Below are positions 1-7,166 of a stretch of 64,000 nucleotides of DNA, one piece after another. The stretch's first letter is position 1, and every line of letters starts with the position of its first letter. The notes below the pieces were generated by a model. The model ran no database searches. It saw only the letters and a program-made list of their open reading frames with translations, and was not told the origin of the DNA. This DNA comes from Bergeyella porcorum (GTDB lineage: Bacteria; Bacteroidota; Bacteroidia; Flavobacteriales; Weeksellaceae), in contig NZ_JBHMFD010000001.1 in the NCBI RefSeq assembly GCF_042427575.1, positions 1-64,000 on the forward strand. The letters are read 5' to 3'. Made by a program: the position numbers and the translations under genes.

Positions 1-409
1 TTGCTAAAAGAAATGAACCTTTTGTAAAATTAATCTCTTGATTATTTGTTTTTATCTTAGAATGCTCAGGCTGACATTTCGCGAAATCTTTCTTTGAATC
101 GTTTCAAAGCTTATGGTTTATCGCTTAAAGCCTACTGTGTAGTCAGGGTAAATGAGTGTTTAATTAAGCTTGTTTTGTAAGGTATTTGTAACCATTATTT
201 TATAATTAATCAATTGTATGATTTGTGTGTAATTAAATGTTTGTTTAGAAAAAAATAAAAAAAACAAGAAAAAATACTTGATTTATATCATATTTTGTTG
301 TATGTTCGTGGAGCTTAAGATTTTAAAAATTCGTATAAAATAATGATAGTAGAAGCGTCTATAAAAGTAAGGAAATATTGTAATATAAAGTTTTTAAAAA
401 TTAAGAATT
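1..409. other. Intergenic stretch, no gene seen
   Basis: AT-rich sequence before the first GLPGLI gene. I see no open frame with a plausible start and no tRNA. The only distinct item is a 12-bp perfect palindrome at 76-87 (ATTTCGCGAAAT). The gene upstream lies outside the window, so its terminator could be here, but I see no clear hairpin followed by a T-run. Confidence 0.6.
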
Positions 410-1147
410 ATGAAGTTAAAAATTAGTTTTGTTACTGCACTTTGTGTAGTTTCTAGTGTTTTTGCACAATCTTATAAGGTGCATTATACTCAGAAAATAA
501 AAATAGAAGAATCTCAGCTAGCAAGCTTGCCCGAGGCAACACGACAGCAATTACAAAAATTAAGTAAATATTATTCGCTTTACATTAATGATGGTCAATC
601 TGTATATAAAACTTTGGATTCTGCCCCTCAAAGTGTTTTGTCAGAAAAAGAAAATGAGAAGACAACCACAATGATAAGAATGAAAAAGGATAAATATGAT
701 GTGTATAAGAATTTTAAAAACAATAGTTTTTATATAGAAACTACTTTGGGGGATGAGCATTATAATGTTGCTGGGGAACTTCCAAATCTAGCGTGGAAAA
801 CGACTAATGATACGGATACTATATTGGGGTATAATGTGAAAAAGGCTATAGGGGAGCATAATGGTAAAAGTGTATTAGTTTGGTACACAGAGGAAATTCC
901 CGTAAAGGATGGACCTGCATTGTATAGAGGAGTCAATGGTTTGGTATTGAAAGTGGAATTGGGTAAGGATGTATATGTTGCCACAAGTGTAGAGAAAGGC
1001 GATAAAGAAAAAATAAACTATCCTAAGGATAAAAATACCATTTCTTTGGCGGAATATTATAAAAAAAATGAAGAGTTTAAGCAAAAACTTCTAAATAACT
1101 TGAAAAACTCTACCAACGGAACAACTACGAGGGTAAAAATACTTTAA
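410..1147 (+). CDS. GLPGLI family secreted protein (variant motif)
   Basis: 245-residue protein with an N-terminal signal peptide ending near FAQ (residues 17-19), so it is expected in the periplasm or at the outer membrane. Residues 174-179 read GVNGLV followed by LKVE, at the same position as the GLPGLI motif of the next gene, which marks the family (TIGR01200 type). A preceding block with WYTEEIP is also shared with the neighbour. The two genes are 8 bp apart and probably form an operon that arose by tandem duplication; this copy has drifted from the motif. The function of the family is unknown and I infer none. Start is the ATG at the head of the signal peptide; the upstream sequence is A-rich without a Shine-Dalgarno site. 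Confidence 0.85.
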   Translation: MKLKISFVTALCVVSSVFAQSYKVHYTQKIKIEESQLASLPEATRQQLQKLSKYYSLYINDGQSVYKTLDSAPQSVLSEKENEKTTTMIRMKKDKYDVYKNFKNNSFYIETTLGDEHYNVAGELPNLAWKTTNDTDTILGYNVKKAIGEHNGKSVLVWYTEEIPVKDGPALYRGVNGLVLKVELGKDVYVATSVEKGDKEKINYPKDKNTISLAEYYKKNEEFKQKLLNNLKNSTNGTTTRVKIL

Positions 1148-1155
1148 AAAATAGG

Positions 1156-2028
1156 ATGATGAAAGCATTATGTTGTTTTACTTTTCTGTGTTTTTCTATA
1201 TCTTTGCTATATGCACAGAATGAAAGACTTTTCTATGAATATAAAGCAGTAAAAGATTCTACTCAAAAGAATAAAGTTTCTAAAGAAATGATGCTTTTGG
1301 AAGTAACCAATCAAGGTTCTGTGTTTTATAGTTACAAGAAATATAAACGAGATTCTACTGATATTACAGAGGTAAGAAAAGGGAGTATGGAAGGCGGGAG
1401 AAGGATTATTGGAAAAACTTCTCACTCGCTTGGGGAAAATAACAACCATGTTTCTAAAACTTATCCAGACTATAAAGTTACTTTGCATACTACAATTGGA
1501 GAGCATTATTATAGAATACCCGAAGAAAGAAAAATAACTTGGGTATTGCATCCAGAAAAGCAAAAAATAGGAGAGTGGTCTGTGCAAAAAGCTACTGCAA
1601 ATTTTGCGGGTAGGCAATGGGAGGCTTGGTATACAGATGAAATTCCTATTCCAGAGGGTCCTTATAAGTTTCACGGGTTGCCAGGGCTTATCGTAAAAAT
1701 AGAGGACAGTCAAAAATATCACTCTTTTGAATTAAAAGGAATCAGTAAAATAACGGATAATGTAGCAACAGCTTCGGAAATATACCGCCCAACAGAGATA
1801 GAGTTGGATAGGAAAAAATATAGAAAAGTCTTTTGGGATGATAGAAACGACCCTGCAAGAGCAATGAAGCAAATGATATTAAACAGCGGTGGAAGCAATG
1901 TGAATTTTATGATAAATGGCAATAGAGAAACAGACCCTGCCAAGATGATTAAAATCTATGAAAATTCTGCAAAAGAAAGGGTTAAGAAAGATAATAATCA
2001 TTTAGAAATCGATATGCTTGTGCAATAG
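1156..2028 (+). CDS. GLPGLI family secreted protein
   Basis: 290 residues with a signal peptide (cleavage near LYAQ, residue 21). The family signature GLPGLI is intact at residues 174-179, preceded by EAWYTDEIPIPEG and followed by VKIED. It lies 8 bp after a paralogue with a degenerate motif and is followed by a strong bidirectional terminator, so the two form a closed transcription unit. Two adjacent ATG codons (1156 and 1159) could both serve as start. GLPGLI proteins are common in Flavobacteriia and are exported, but their role is not known. Expansion into tandem copies is usual for the family. Confidence 0.9.
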   Translation: MMKALCCFTFLCFSISLLYAQNERLFYEYKAVKDSTQKNKVSKEMMLLEVTNQGSVFYSYKKYKRDSTDITEVRKGSMEGGRRIIGKTSHSLGENNNHVSKTYPDYKVTLHTTIGEHYYRIPEERKITWVLHPEKQKIGEWSVQKATANFAGRQWEAWYTDEIPIPEGPYKFHGLPGLIVKIEDSQKYHSFELKGISKITDNVATASEIYRPTEIELDRKKYRKVFWDDRNDPARAMKQMILNSGGSNVNFMINGNRETDPAKMIKIYENSAKERVKKDNNHLEIDMLVQ

Positions 2029-2046
2029 AAAAATCATTGGAAAAAA

Positions 2047-2080
2047 TGAAAAAGCTACCTCCACAAAGGTAGCTTTTTTT
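2047..2080. terminator. Bidirectional terminator between GLPGLI operon and fabV
   Basis: Perfect 10-bp inverted repeat AAAGCTACCT (2051-2060) and AGGTAGCTTT (2067-2076) with a 6-nt loop CCACAA. A T-run follows on the plus strand and an A-run precedes it, so it can serve both convergent transcripts. Confidence 0.9.
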
Positions 2081-2096
2081 ATACTAAAATCCTCAA

Positions 2097-3299
2097 TTAC
2101 CCTTCAATACTCGGTACTTTCACATCTTCGTTGGTGTCTTTTTCGTAATCGATGCCATCAATCTCAAAACCGAAAAGATTGAAAAACTCTCTTCTGTAGC
2201 CCTCTATATCGCTTATCTCAGAGAGGTTTTCGGTGGTTACGCTATTCCATCGTTGGGCAACTTCTGCTTGTACATCATCTGCCATTTCCCAATCATCAAT
2301 ACGGATTCTGCCTTTGTCATCTAGTGGTACTACGCCATCTTTGGTGTACAATCTATCTGTAAACAATCTTTGCATTTGCTCTATAGTGCCCTCGTGGGTG
2401 CCTTTTTCTTTCATTACCTTATAAAGAAGCGAGATGTACAATGGTACAACGGGAATTGCTGAGCTAGACTGTGTTACCAAGGCTTTGTTTACCGATACAT
2501 AAGACTTACCGCCAAGGTCTTTCAGTAAATCGTCTATGATGGATACGGTGGCTTCCAAATCATTTTTTGCCTGACCAATGGTTCCGTTTCTGTAAATAGG
2601 GAAAGTAAGCTCTGGGCCAATGTAAGAATATGCTACCGTCTTCACATTTTCAGTTAAAACACCAGCATTTTTCAGGTCTTCCATCCAAAATTTCCAATCT
2701 TCACCACCCATTACTGCAATGGTATTTTGGATATCTTCTTCGTTTTCCACAGGGCTGATGCTGATGTCGGTAACATTCCCCGTGTGGAAATCTACGGTTT
2801 TATTGGTAAAAGCTTCGCCAATGGGTTTCAAGACAGAGGCATAAGCCACGCCTGTTTTAGGGTGCGTTCTTCTAGGGGAAGCCAAACTATATACCACCAA
2901 ATCTACCGTGCCAAGGTCTTTTTTTATCAAATCGATGGTCTGTTGTTTTACTTCATCAGAAAAGGCATCACCATTGATGCTTTTGGCGTAGAGCCCTGCT
3001 TTATGAGCTTCTTGTTCAAAGGCGGCAGAATTGTACCACCCTGCAGTACCCAATTTTCCTTCGGAGGAAGGTTTTTCAAAAAATACGCCAATGGTAGCCG
3101 CTCCAGAACCGAAAGCCGCTTCAATTCTAGAGGCGATACCAAATCCTGTGGAAGCACCAATGACCAAAACTTTTTTAGGCCCATTTTCCAATTGCCCCTT
3201 AGATTTTACATATTCTATCTGATTTTTAACGGTTTGTAAAGCCCCTTCGGGATGAGCCGTTAAACAAATAAATCCTCTTGTTCTTGGTTGAATAATCAT
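2097..3299 (-). CDS. fabV: Enoyl-ACP reductase FabV / trans-2-enoyl-CoA reductase
   Basis: 400 residues, the usual FabV length. It catalyses the NAD(P)H-dependent last step of each fatty acid elongation cycle (or reduction of short enoyl-CoA) in the cytoplasm. Visible marks are the N-terminal RGFICLTAHPEG block, the nucleotide-binding loop GASTGFG at 48-54, and the FabV active site Tyr236-X8-Lys245 in YRNGTIGQAK, the wider spacing that separates FabV from FabI (Y-X6-K). FabV enzymes are known for low triclosan sensitivity; whether a fabI also exists cannot be seen here. Monocistronic by context, ending at the shared bidirectional terminator; pdxJ lies 82 bp upstream on the same strand. Confidence 0.95.
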   Translation of the reverse strand: MIIQPRTRGFICLTAHPEGALQTVKNQIEYVKSKGQLENGPKKVLVIGASTGFGIASRIEAAFGSGAATIGVFFEKPSSEGKLGTAGWYNSAAFEQEAHKAGLYAKSINGDAFSDEVKQQTIDLIKKDLGTVDLVVYSLASPRRTHPKTGVAYASVLKPIGEAFTNKTVDFHTGNVTDISISPVENEEDIQNTIAVMGGEDWKFWMEDLKNAGVLTENVKTVAYSYIGPELTFPIYRNGTIGQAKNDLEATVSIIDDLLKDLGGKSYVSVNKALVTQSSSAIPVVPLYISLLYKVMKEKGTHEGTIEQMQRLFTDRLYTKDGVVPLDDKGRIRIDDWEMADDVQAEVAQRWNSVTTENLSEISDIEGYRREFFNLFGFEIDGIDYEKDTNEDVKVPSIEG

Positions 3300-3381
3300 A
3301 ATATAAGTATTATTTAAAGCACTGCAAATTAATGAATTTTTTTCAAAATTTGAAAAATGAATGAAGAGAAATTAAGCCCCT

Positions 3382-4101
3382 TTATTCATTGACTGAAAGT
3401 CTTTTTCTATACGCCTGAATGGTATTTTCTAACCCGAGATAAAGTGCCTCCGATATTAGGGCGTGTCCTATGGATACTTCTAATAGATTGGGAATGTTTT
3501 CAGCGAAATATTTTAGATTATCAAGGCTTAAATCGTGCCCTGCATTCACGCCCAAGCCATATTTTTCTGCTTCTTTTGCGGTGGCAATGTAGGGTTTTAT
3601 CGCTTCTTCTTTGTTGGTAGAATAGCCTTTGGCATACGCTTCTGTGTAGAGCTCTATGCGGTCGGTACCAGTTTCTGCAGCGTATTTCACCATTTCTGGG
3701 TTGGGGTCTAGGAAGATAGAGGTGCGGATGCCAGCGGCTTTAAATTCGGCAATGGTATTTTTCAGGAAATCCAAATGTTTCTCACAGTCCCACCCTGCAT
3801 TAGAAGTGATGGCGTCATCGGCATCTGGCACCAATGTTACTTGCTCTGGTTTTACTTCCAAAACCATATCTACAAATGGGCGGTGTGGGTTTCCCTCGAT
3901 ATTAAACTCGGTGTGTACCAAAGGTTTTAGGTCATAGACATCTTTTCTGGTGATGTGTCTTTCATCTGGTCTTGGATGGATGGTGATGCCTTGAGCTCCA
4001 AATTTTTGGGCATCTATCGCCACTTGGGTTACACTAGGCACATCGCCACCACGGGCATTGCGTAATGTTGCTATTTTATTGATGTTTACACTTAATTTCA
4101 T
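3382..4101 (-). CDS. pdxJ: Pyridoxine 5'-phosphate synthase
   Basis: 239 residues, standard PdxJ length. It condenses 1-deoxy-xylulose 5-phosphate with 3-amino-2-oxopropyl phosphate to pyridoxine 5'-phosphate, the ring-forming step of the DXP-dependent vitamin B6 route. Diagnostic segments are the N-terminal LSVNINKIATLRNARGG, the GITIHPRPDERHI block near residues 38-50 that corresponds to the conserved phosphate and active-site region, and the C-terminal SIGHALISEAL. The start ATG is preceded on its own strand by degenerate 7-bp repeats (4106-4133). No other B6 gene is adjacent. Confidence 0.95.
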   Translation of the reverse strand: MKLSVNINKIATLRNARGGDVPSVTQVAIDAQKFGAQGITIHPRPDERHITRKDVYDLKPLVHTEFNIEGNPHRPFVDMVLEVKPEQVTLVPDADDAITSNAGWDCEKHLDFLKNTIAEFKAAGIRTSIFLDPNPEMVKYAAETGTDRIELYTEAYAKGYSTNKEEAIKPYIATAKEAEKYGLGVNAGHDLSLDNLKYFAENIPNLLEVSIGHALISEALYLGLENTIQAYRKRLSVNE

Positions 4102-4105
4102 TTCT

Positions 4106-4133
4106 GATAATTGTTAATGGTTAATTATTAATT
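4106..4133 (-). repeat. Degenerate 7-bp repeat array just upstream of pdxJ start
   Basis: On the plus strand this reads GATAATT GTTAATG GTTAATT ATTAATT, four heptads in register, ending 4 bases before the pdxJ start codon on the gene's strand. It is weak and AT-rich. Its interest is that it stands opposite the clearer heptad array at 4388-4422, in inverted orientation, as in two other gaps of this window. Confidence 0.45.
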
Positions 4134-4213
4134 AATTGTCTTCTTTGTAATTCTTCTTTGATTACAAACAACCTTGTTTGTCCTTTCCGTAGCACTTCTT
4201 TTATTTCAAACAT
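4121..4213 (-). CDS. Possible small ORF, 30 residues, unrecognised
   Basis: A minus-strand ATG at 4211-4213 opens a 30-codon frame rich in Lys, Arg and Glu (it contains RKGQTRLFVIKEELQRRQ) and ends inside the heptad array before pdxJ. It has no recognisable motif. It lies in a 326-bp gap between the MscS gene and pdxJ, framed by heptad arrays on both sides. It may be a remnant, a small peptide, or chance. The rest of the gap (4214-4387) shows nothing I can name. Confidence 0.2.
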   Translation of the reverse strand: MFEIKEVLRKGQTRLFVIKEELQRRQLINN

Positions 4214-4387
4214 AATGGGGGAAATTAAAGAATGAATTATTTTTAATAAATCAAATTGATTTTAATTAAATGATTATGTTTATATGGTATGTTGTTTTAA
4301 TTTGTTCAAAAATGGGATTTTTATTGTAGGTGATTAGTCTATCATTTTTTTATCACAGAGATAGTTTAAGTATTTTATTATCGCTAG

Positions 4388-4422
4388 CCATCAACCATCA
4401 ACCGTCAACCATCAACCATTTC
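4388..4422 (-). repeat. 7-bp tandem repeat array (CCATCAA)n after the MscS stop codon
   Basis: Five heptads in perfect register: CCATCAA, CCATCAA, CCGTCAA, CCATCAA, CCATTTC. On the strand of the flanking gene it reads GGTTGAT repeats, 5 bases after the stop codon. The same GGTTGAT unit in the same orientation follows trpE at 8591-8632. Confidence 0.8.
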
Positions 4423-4427
4423 CCATT

Positions 4428-5681
4428 CTACTTCACATTAGTCTGCATCACTTCGAGGTCAAACTTTTGGGCTGCTACGAGAAGGTGATCAAAAATATCG
4501 GCTTGTATTTGTTCGTAATTTTCCCATTGCGAGCTATTAGCAAAACAATAAATTTCCAACGGCAAACCTTGTGGCGTAATGTCTAGCTGTCTCACCATCA
4601 GGCGGCCTTTCTGGTCTATATTAGGGTTGTTTTTCAGATAATTCATTGCATAGATGCGAAAGGTTCCGATGTTGGTAAGTTGTCGTCCATTGATGATATC
4701 ATTATCTGCTTCAGCTTTTTCCAATTGGATTTCCTGCTTTTTTTCCTGCATATAGTCTTTGATGAGATTGATGTTTTCTAATCTCAAAAACATTGTTTCA
4801 TCAATAAATTTAAACGATTTGATATTGAAAATAATTGATTTTTTGATGCGTCTGGTATTGGTTTCAGACATTATTTGCAGGTTTTTGATTTCGGTGGAAA
4901 GTAAATCATAGGTAGGTATAGTAGAGACGGTTTTATCAAAATTGATAATTTTAGTTGTCAGCAGATTAATATCGTCGATAGTTCCTTCAATGTTGTATTT
5001 CGGGATACCTACCCAATCGCCCACCTTTACATTTTTAGTGGCAGCTACGTGTATTCCGGTAATGAAACCCAAGACGGTATCGCGGAAAATCAATAAGATT
5101 AAAGCCGTCATTGCCCCCAAACTTTTGAAAATAGTAAGCAAAGAAATCTGGAAGAGTAAAGAAACACCTACGAAAATAAACAATATATATCCGAAAATTT
5201 TCAAGGTTTGCGTTACAGCACGGATTCCCGTAATTCTAGACCAGTCGCCTTTGAGGAAAAAATATTGTTCTACGGCTTTCAGACTTCGGATATAGAGTAT
5301 GGCAAATACCACTACAAAAATCAAATCGAAAGTAGTGTCTAGAAAAATATGACTTTTGGGATGGCGGTAGAAAATAGCAGTAATCATACTTTTGGTAACG
5401 CCTACCGCAATAAAATTGGATACAGAATACAGCACTTTAGTATCGTAAAGTGATTTTAGGATAGGTTTTTCGGAGTGGTTTCTGGTGAGCATGTATCCTA
5501 AGCGTATCAACTGCTTAAAAACAAAACCGAGTGCTATTAAAAGCAGCAACAATAGCACTATTTTTGCAACAACTTGCGTAAACAATACCATTCCATCAGG
5601 CATCGTATCCCGAATGAATAGATGAATATCATCGCTGATGTGTTGCAATAAGTTTTTGGTTTCTTGTATCTCTTCTTTCAT
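4428..5681 (-). CDS. Mechanosensitive ion channel, MscS family (YbdG-like)
   Basis: 417 residues, matching the YbdG/MscM branch (about 415) rather than the short MscS. Several hydrophobic segments run through residues 35-210, followed by the MscS pore helix and beta domain with the recognisable stretch RDTVLGFITGIHVAATKNVKVGDW and a VSTIPTYDLL block. A long cytoplasmic tail ends in LEIYCFANSSQWENYEQIQADIFDHLL. These channels sit in the inner membrane and release solutes on hypo-osmotic shock. The gene is divergent from the DUF456 gene and appears monocistronic. Its stop codon is followed within 5 bases by a heptad array. Confidence 0.9.
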   Translation of the reverse strand: MKEEIQETKNLLQHISDDIHLFIRDTMPDGMVLFTQVVAKIVLLLLLLIALGFVFKQLIRLGYMLTRNHSEKPILKSLYDTKVLYSVSNFIAVGVTKSMITAIFYRHPKSHIFLDTTFDLIFVVVFAILYIRSLKAVEQYFFLKGDWSRITGIRAVTQTLKIFGYILFIFVGVSLLFQISLLTIFKSLGAMTALILLIFRDTVLGFITGIHVAATKNVKVGDWVGIPKYNIEGTIDDINLLTTKIINFDKTVSTIPTYDLLSTEIKNLQIMSETNTRRIKKSIIFNIKSFKFIDETMFLRLENINLIKDYMQEKKQEIQLEKAEADNDIINGRQLTNIGTFRIYAMNYLKNNPNIDQKGRLMVRQLDITPQGLPLEIYCFANSSQWENYEQIQADIFDHLLVAAQKFDLEVMQTNVK

Positions 5682-5756
5682 AGATGCAAAAATAATAAAA
5701 AGCGTTGTTTGATTGTTGTTTTATGTCTATTTTTAACCAATTTTAAATGATTAATA

Positions 5757-6248
5757 ATGATGAACGAAACCGTTATTTATATTCTCAGTATAATCCTTTT
5801 AGTAGTAGGGATTTTAGGAACTTTTTTACCTGTATTGCCAGGGCTTTTACTCAGTTTTTGTGGGATTTTGATTTACAAATTTGGGGCTGATGCAGACTTG
5901 CCTATGGCGTATATTTGGATTTTCGGAATTCTTACCGCGATATCTTCGGTGCTCAATTATATTATTCCTGCTAAAACAACAAAAAAATACGGCGGTACCC
6001 GATGGGGGGGTATTGGCTCTGTGGTGGGAACATTTTTAGGAATGTTTTTTATCCCTATTCCCTTTGGCTTTTTGATAGGAATGTTTCTCGGTGTTTTTGT
6101 AGGAGAATTGCTTCACGACAACCGAGATATGAACAAAGCTCTAAACGCTACCAAAGGCTCTTTTATAGGATTTCTCTATGGTACAGGATTTAGTTTTGTA
6201 GTAGGTTTGGCAATGCTAACGATAGTGGTTTGGAATATGCTTTTTTAA
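5757..6248 (+). CDS. DUF456 family membrane protein
   Basis: 163 residues, nearly all hydrophobic, with about four to five membrane segments. The family marks are GTFLPVLPGLLLSF in the first segment, the Gly-rich turn KYGGTRWGGIGSVVGT, and a second Gly-rich segment IPFGFLIGMFLGVFVGELL. Function of DUF456 is unknown; glycine-zipper-like helices suggest an inner-membrane assembly. Two ATG codons in a row (5757, 5760) can serve as start. It ends 6 bp before the convergent ung gene, with no hairpin visible between them. Confidence 0.88.
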   Translation: MMNETVIYILSIILLVVGILGTFLPVLPGLLLSFCGILIYKFGADADLPMAYIWIFGILTAISSVLNYIIPAKTTKKYGGTRWGGIGSVVGTFLGMFFIPIPFGFLIGMFLGVFVGELLHDNRDMNKALNATKGSFIGFLYGTGFSFVVGLAMLTIVVWNMLF

Positions 6249-6254
6249 TTCATT

Positions 6255-6896
6255 TTACCACTCAATTTTTGCTAAGTTTTTTGAAGCGAGATAACTATTG
6301 ATTTTAGAAAAAGGCTTACTTCCAAAAAATCCTCTATATACGGAAAAAGGCGAGGGGTGAGCCGATTTTATGATAAAGTGTTTTTGTGTATCAATCAACG
6401 ATGCTTTCTTTTGTGCAAAAGCTCCCCAAAGCACAAAAACAACATTGTCTTTCTTTTCAGATACCTCTTGGATGATAAAATCGGTAAACTGTTCCCAACC
6501 CAAATCCTTATGAGAATTAGGCGAGTGGGCTCTTACCGTAAGCGTGGCATTAAGCAAAAGAACCCCTTGCTTTGCCCAAGATTCTAGTTCGTTGGTATTC
6601 TTATCAATGTTTAAATCGTCTTTTAGTTCTTTGTAGATGTTTTGCAAAGACGGGGGCGTTTTTACTTGGTCTGAAACCGAAAAACACAATCCATTAGCCT
6701 GAAAATCTCCGTGGTAGGGGTCTTGTCCAATGATAACCACCTTTACCTCTTCAAAAGGCGTGAGTTCCAACGCACGGAAAATCTGTTCTTTTGGAGGGAA
6801 ACACTTTCCTTGTGCATATTCTTGTTTTACCTTATTCCAAAGGGTAGTAAAAGCATCGGATTGTTTTATCGGGGCTAAAATCTCTTTCCAAGTCAT
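6255..6896 (-). CDS. ung: Uracil-DNA glycosylase, family 1
   Basis: 213 residues, slightly shorter than E. coli Ung (about 229). It removes uracil from DNA as the first step of base excision repair. The catalytic water-activating motif GQDPYHG lies at residues 57-63 with the key Asp at 59, and the DNA-intercalation loop reads HPSPFSVYRGFFGS near the C-terminus. Its start lies about 80 bp from the trp promoter and on the opposite strand. Confidence 0.97.
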   Translation of the reverse strand: MTWKEILAPIKQSDAFTTLWNKVKQEYAQGKCFPPKEQIFRALELTPFEEVKVVIIGQDPYHGDFQANGLCFSVSDQVKTPPSLQNIYKELKDDLNIDKNTNELESWAKQGVLLLNATLTVRAHSPNSHKDLGWEQFTDFIIQEVSEKKDNVVFVLWGAFAQKKASLIDTQKHFIIKSAHPSPFSVYRGFFGSKPFSKINSYLASKNLAKIEW

Positions 6897-6973
6897 AGGT
6901 GTGAATTATTGAAAGCAAAAATACGATTTAGATGTTTATAAAAGAAAGTTTGATGAAAAATAGAAAAAATCAC

Positions 6974-7003
6974 TTGCCAATACAAAAAACATTCATATAT
7001 TTG
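6974..7003 (+). promoter_or_regulatory. trp operon promoter (Bacteroidetes type)
   Basis: TTG at 6974-6976 and TATATTTG at 6996-7003, spaced 19 nt, matching TTG-N19/20-TAnnTTTG. Transcription would start about 4-6 bases after the G, that is near 7008, so the leader-peptide ATG at 7009 sits at or next to the RNA 5' end. Confidence 0.75.
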
Positions 7004-7008
7004 TCCCA

Positions 7009-7068
7009 ATGAAAACAATCCAAAATAACAACTGGTGGTGGCAATCAAAATCTTGGTCAAGGTCTTGA
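7009..7068 (+). CDS. trpL: trp operon leader peptide
   Basis: A 19-codon frame too short for ordinary gene calling. It carries three consecutive Trp codons (7033-7041) and a fourth at 7054-7056, giving WWW then SKSWSRS before TGA at 7066-7068. Four Trp in 19 residues, directly upstream of trpE and its terminator, is the signature of transcription attenuation by ribosome stalling on scarce tRNA-Trp. The last codons (7056-7064) form the antiterminator strand, so a ribosome reaching the stop codon would mask it. The ATG lies at or within a few bases of the inferred transcript start, so translation is probably leaderless. Confidence 0.9.
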   Translation: MKTIQNNNWWWQSKSWSRS

Positions 7069-7157
7069 TGATATCCCCTTTTTGGAGTATAGTGAAATAA
7101 TAGTTTATCATAACATTATAGGCTTTGACAAATCATCCGTCAAAGCCTTTTTTATTT
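7056..7157 (+). promoter_or_regulatory. trp attenuator: antiterminator and intrinsic terminator
   Basis: Terminator: perfect 9-bp repeat GGCTTTGAC (7121-7129) and GTCAAAGCC (7139-7147), 9-nt loop, then a T-rich run. Competing antiterminator: GTCAAGGTC (7056-7064) pairs with 7121-7129 over all 9 positions, with two G-U wobbles. A ribosome stalled on the Trp triplet at 7033-7041 leaves 7056-7064 free and the terminator is prevented; one that finishes the leader covers it and the terminator forms. Confidence 0.88.
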
Positions 7158-7166
7158 TTTTTAACA

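Noticed and set aside
1207..1722. 171-codon minus-strand frame opposite the second GLPGLI gene
   Set aside because: Antisense shadow of a gene with a clear signal peptide and family motif; no similarity of its own.
7125..7166. Upstream ATG for trpE at 7125
   Set aside because: It lies within the attenuator hairpin and adds a stretch not in the TrpE family; ATG at 7167 is preferred.
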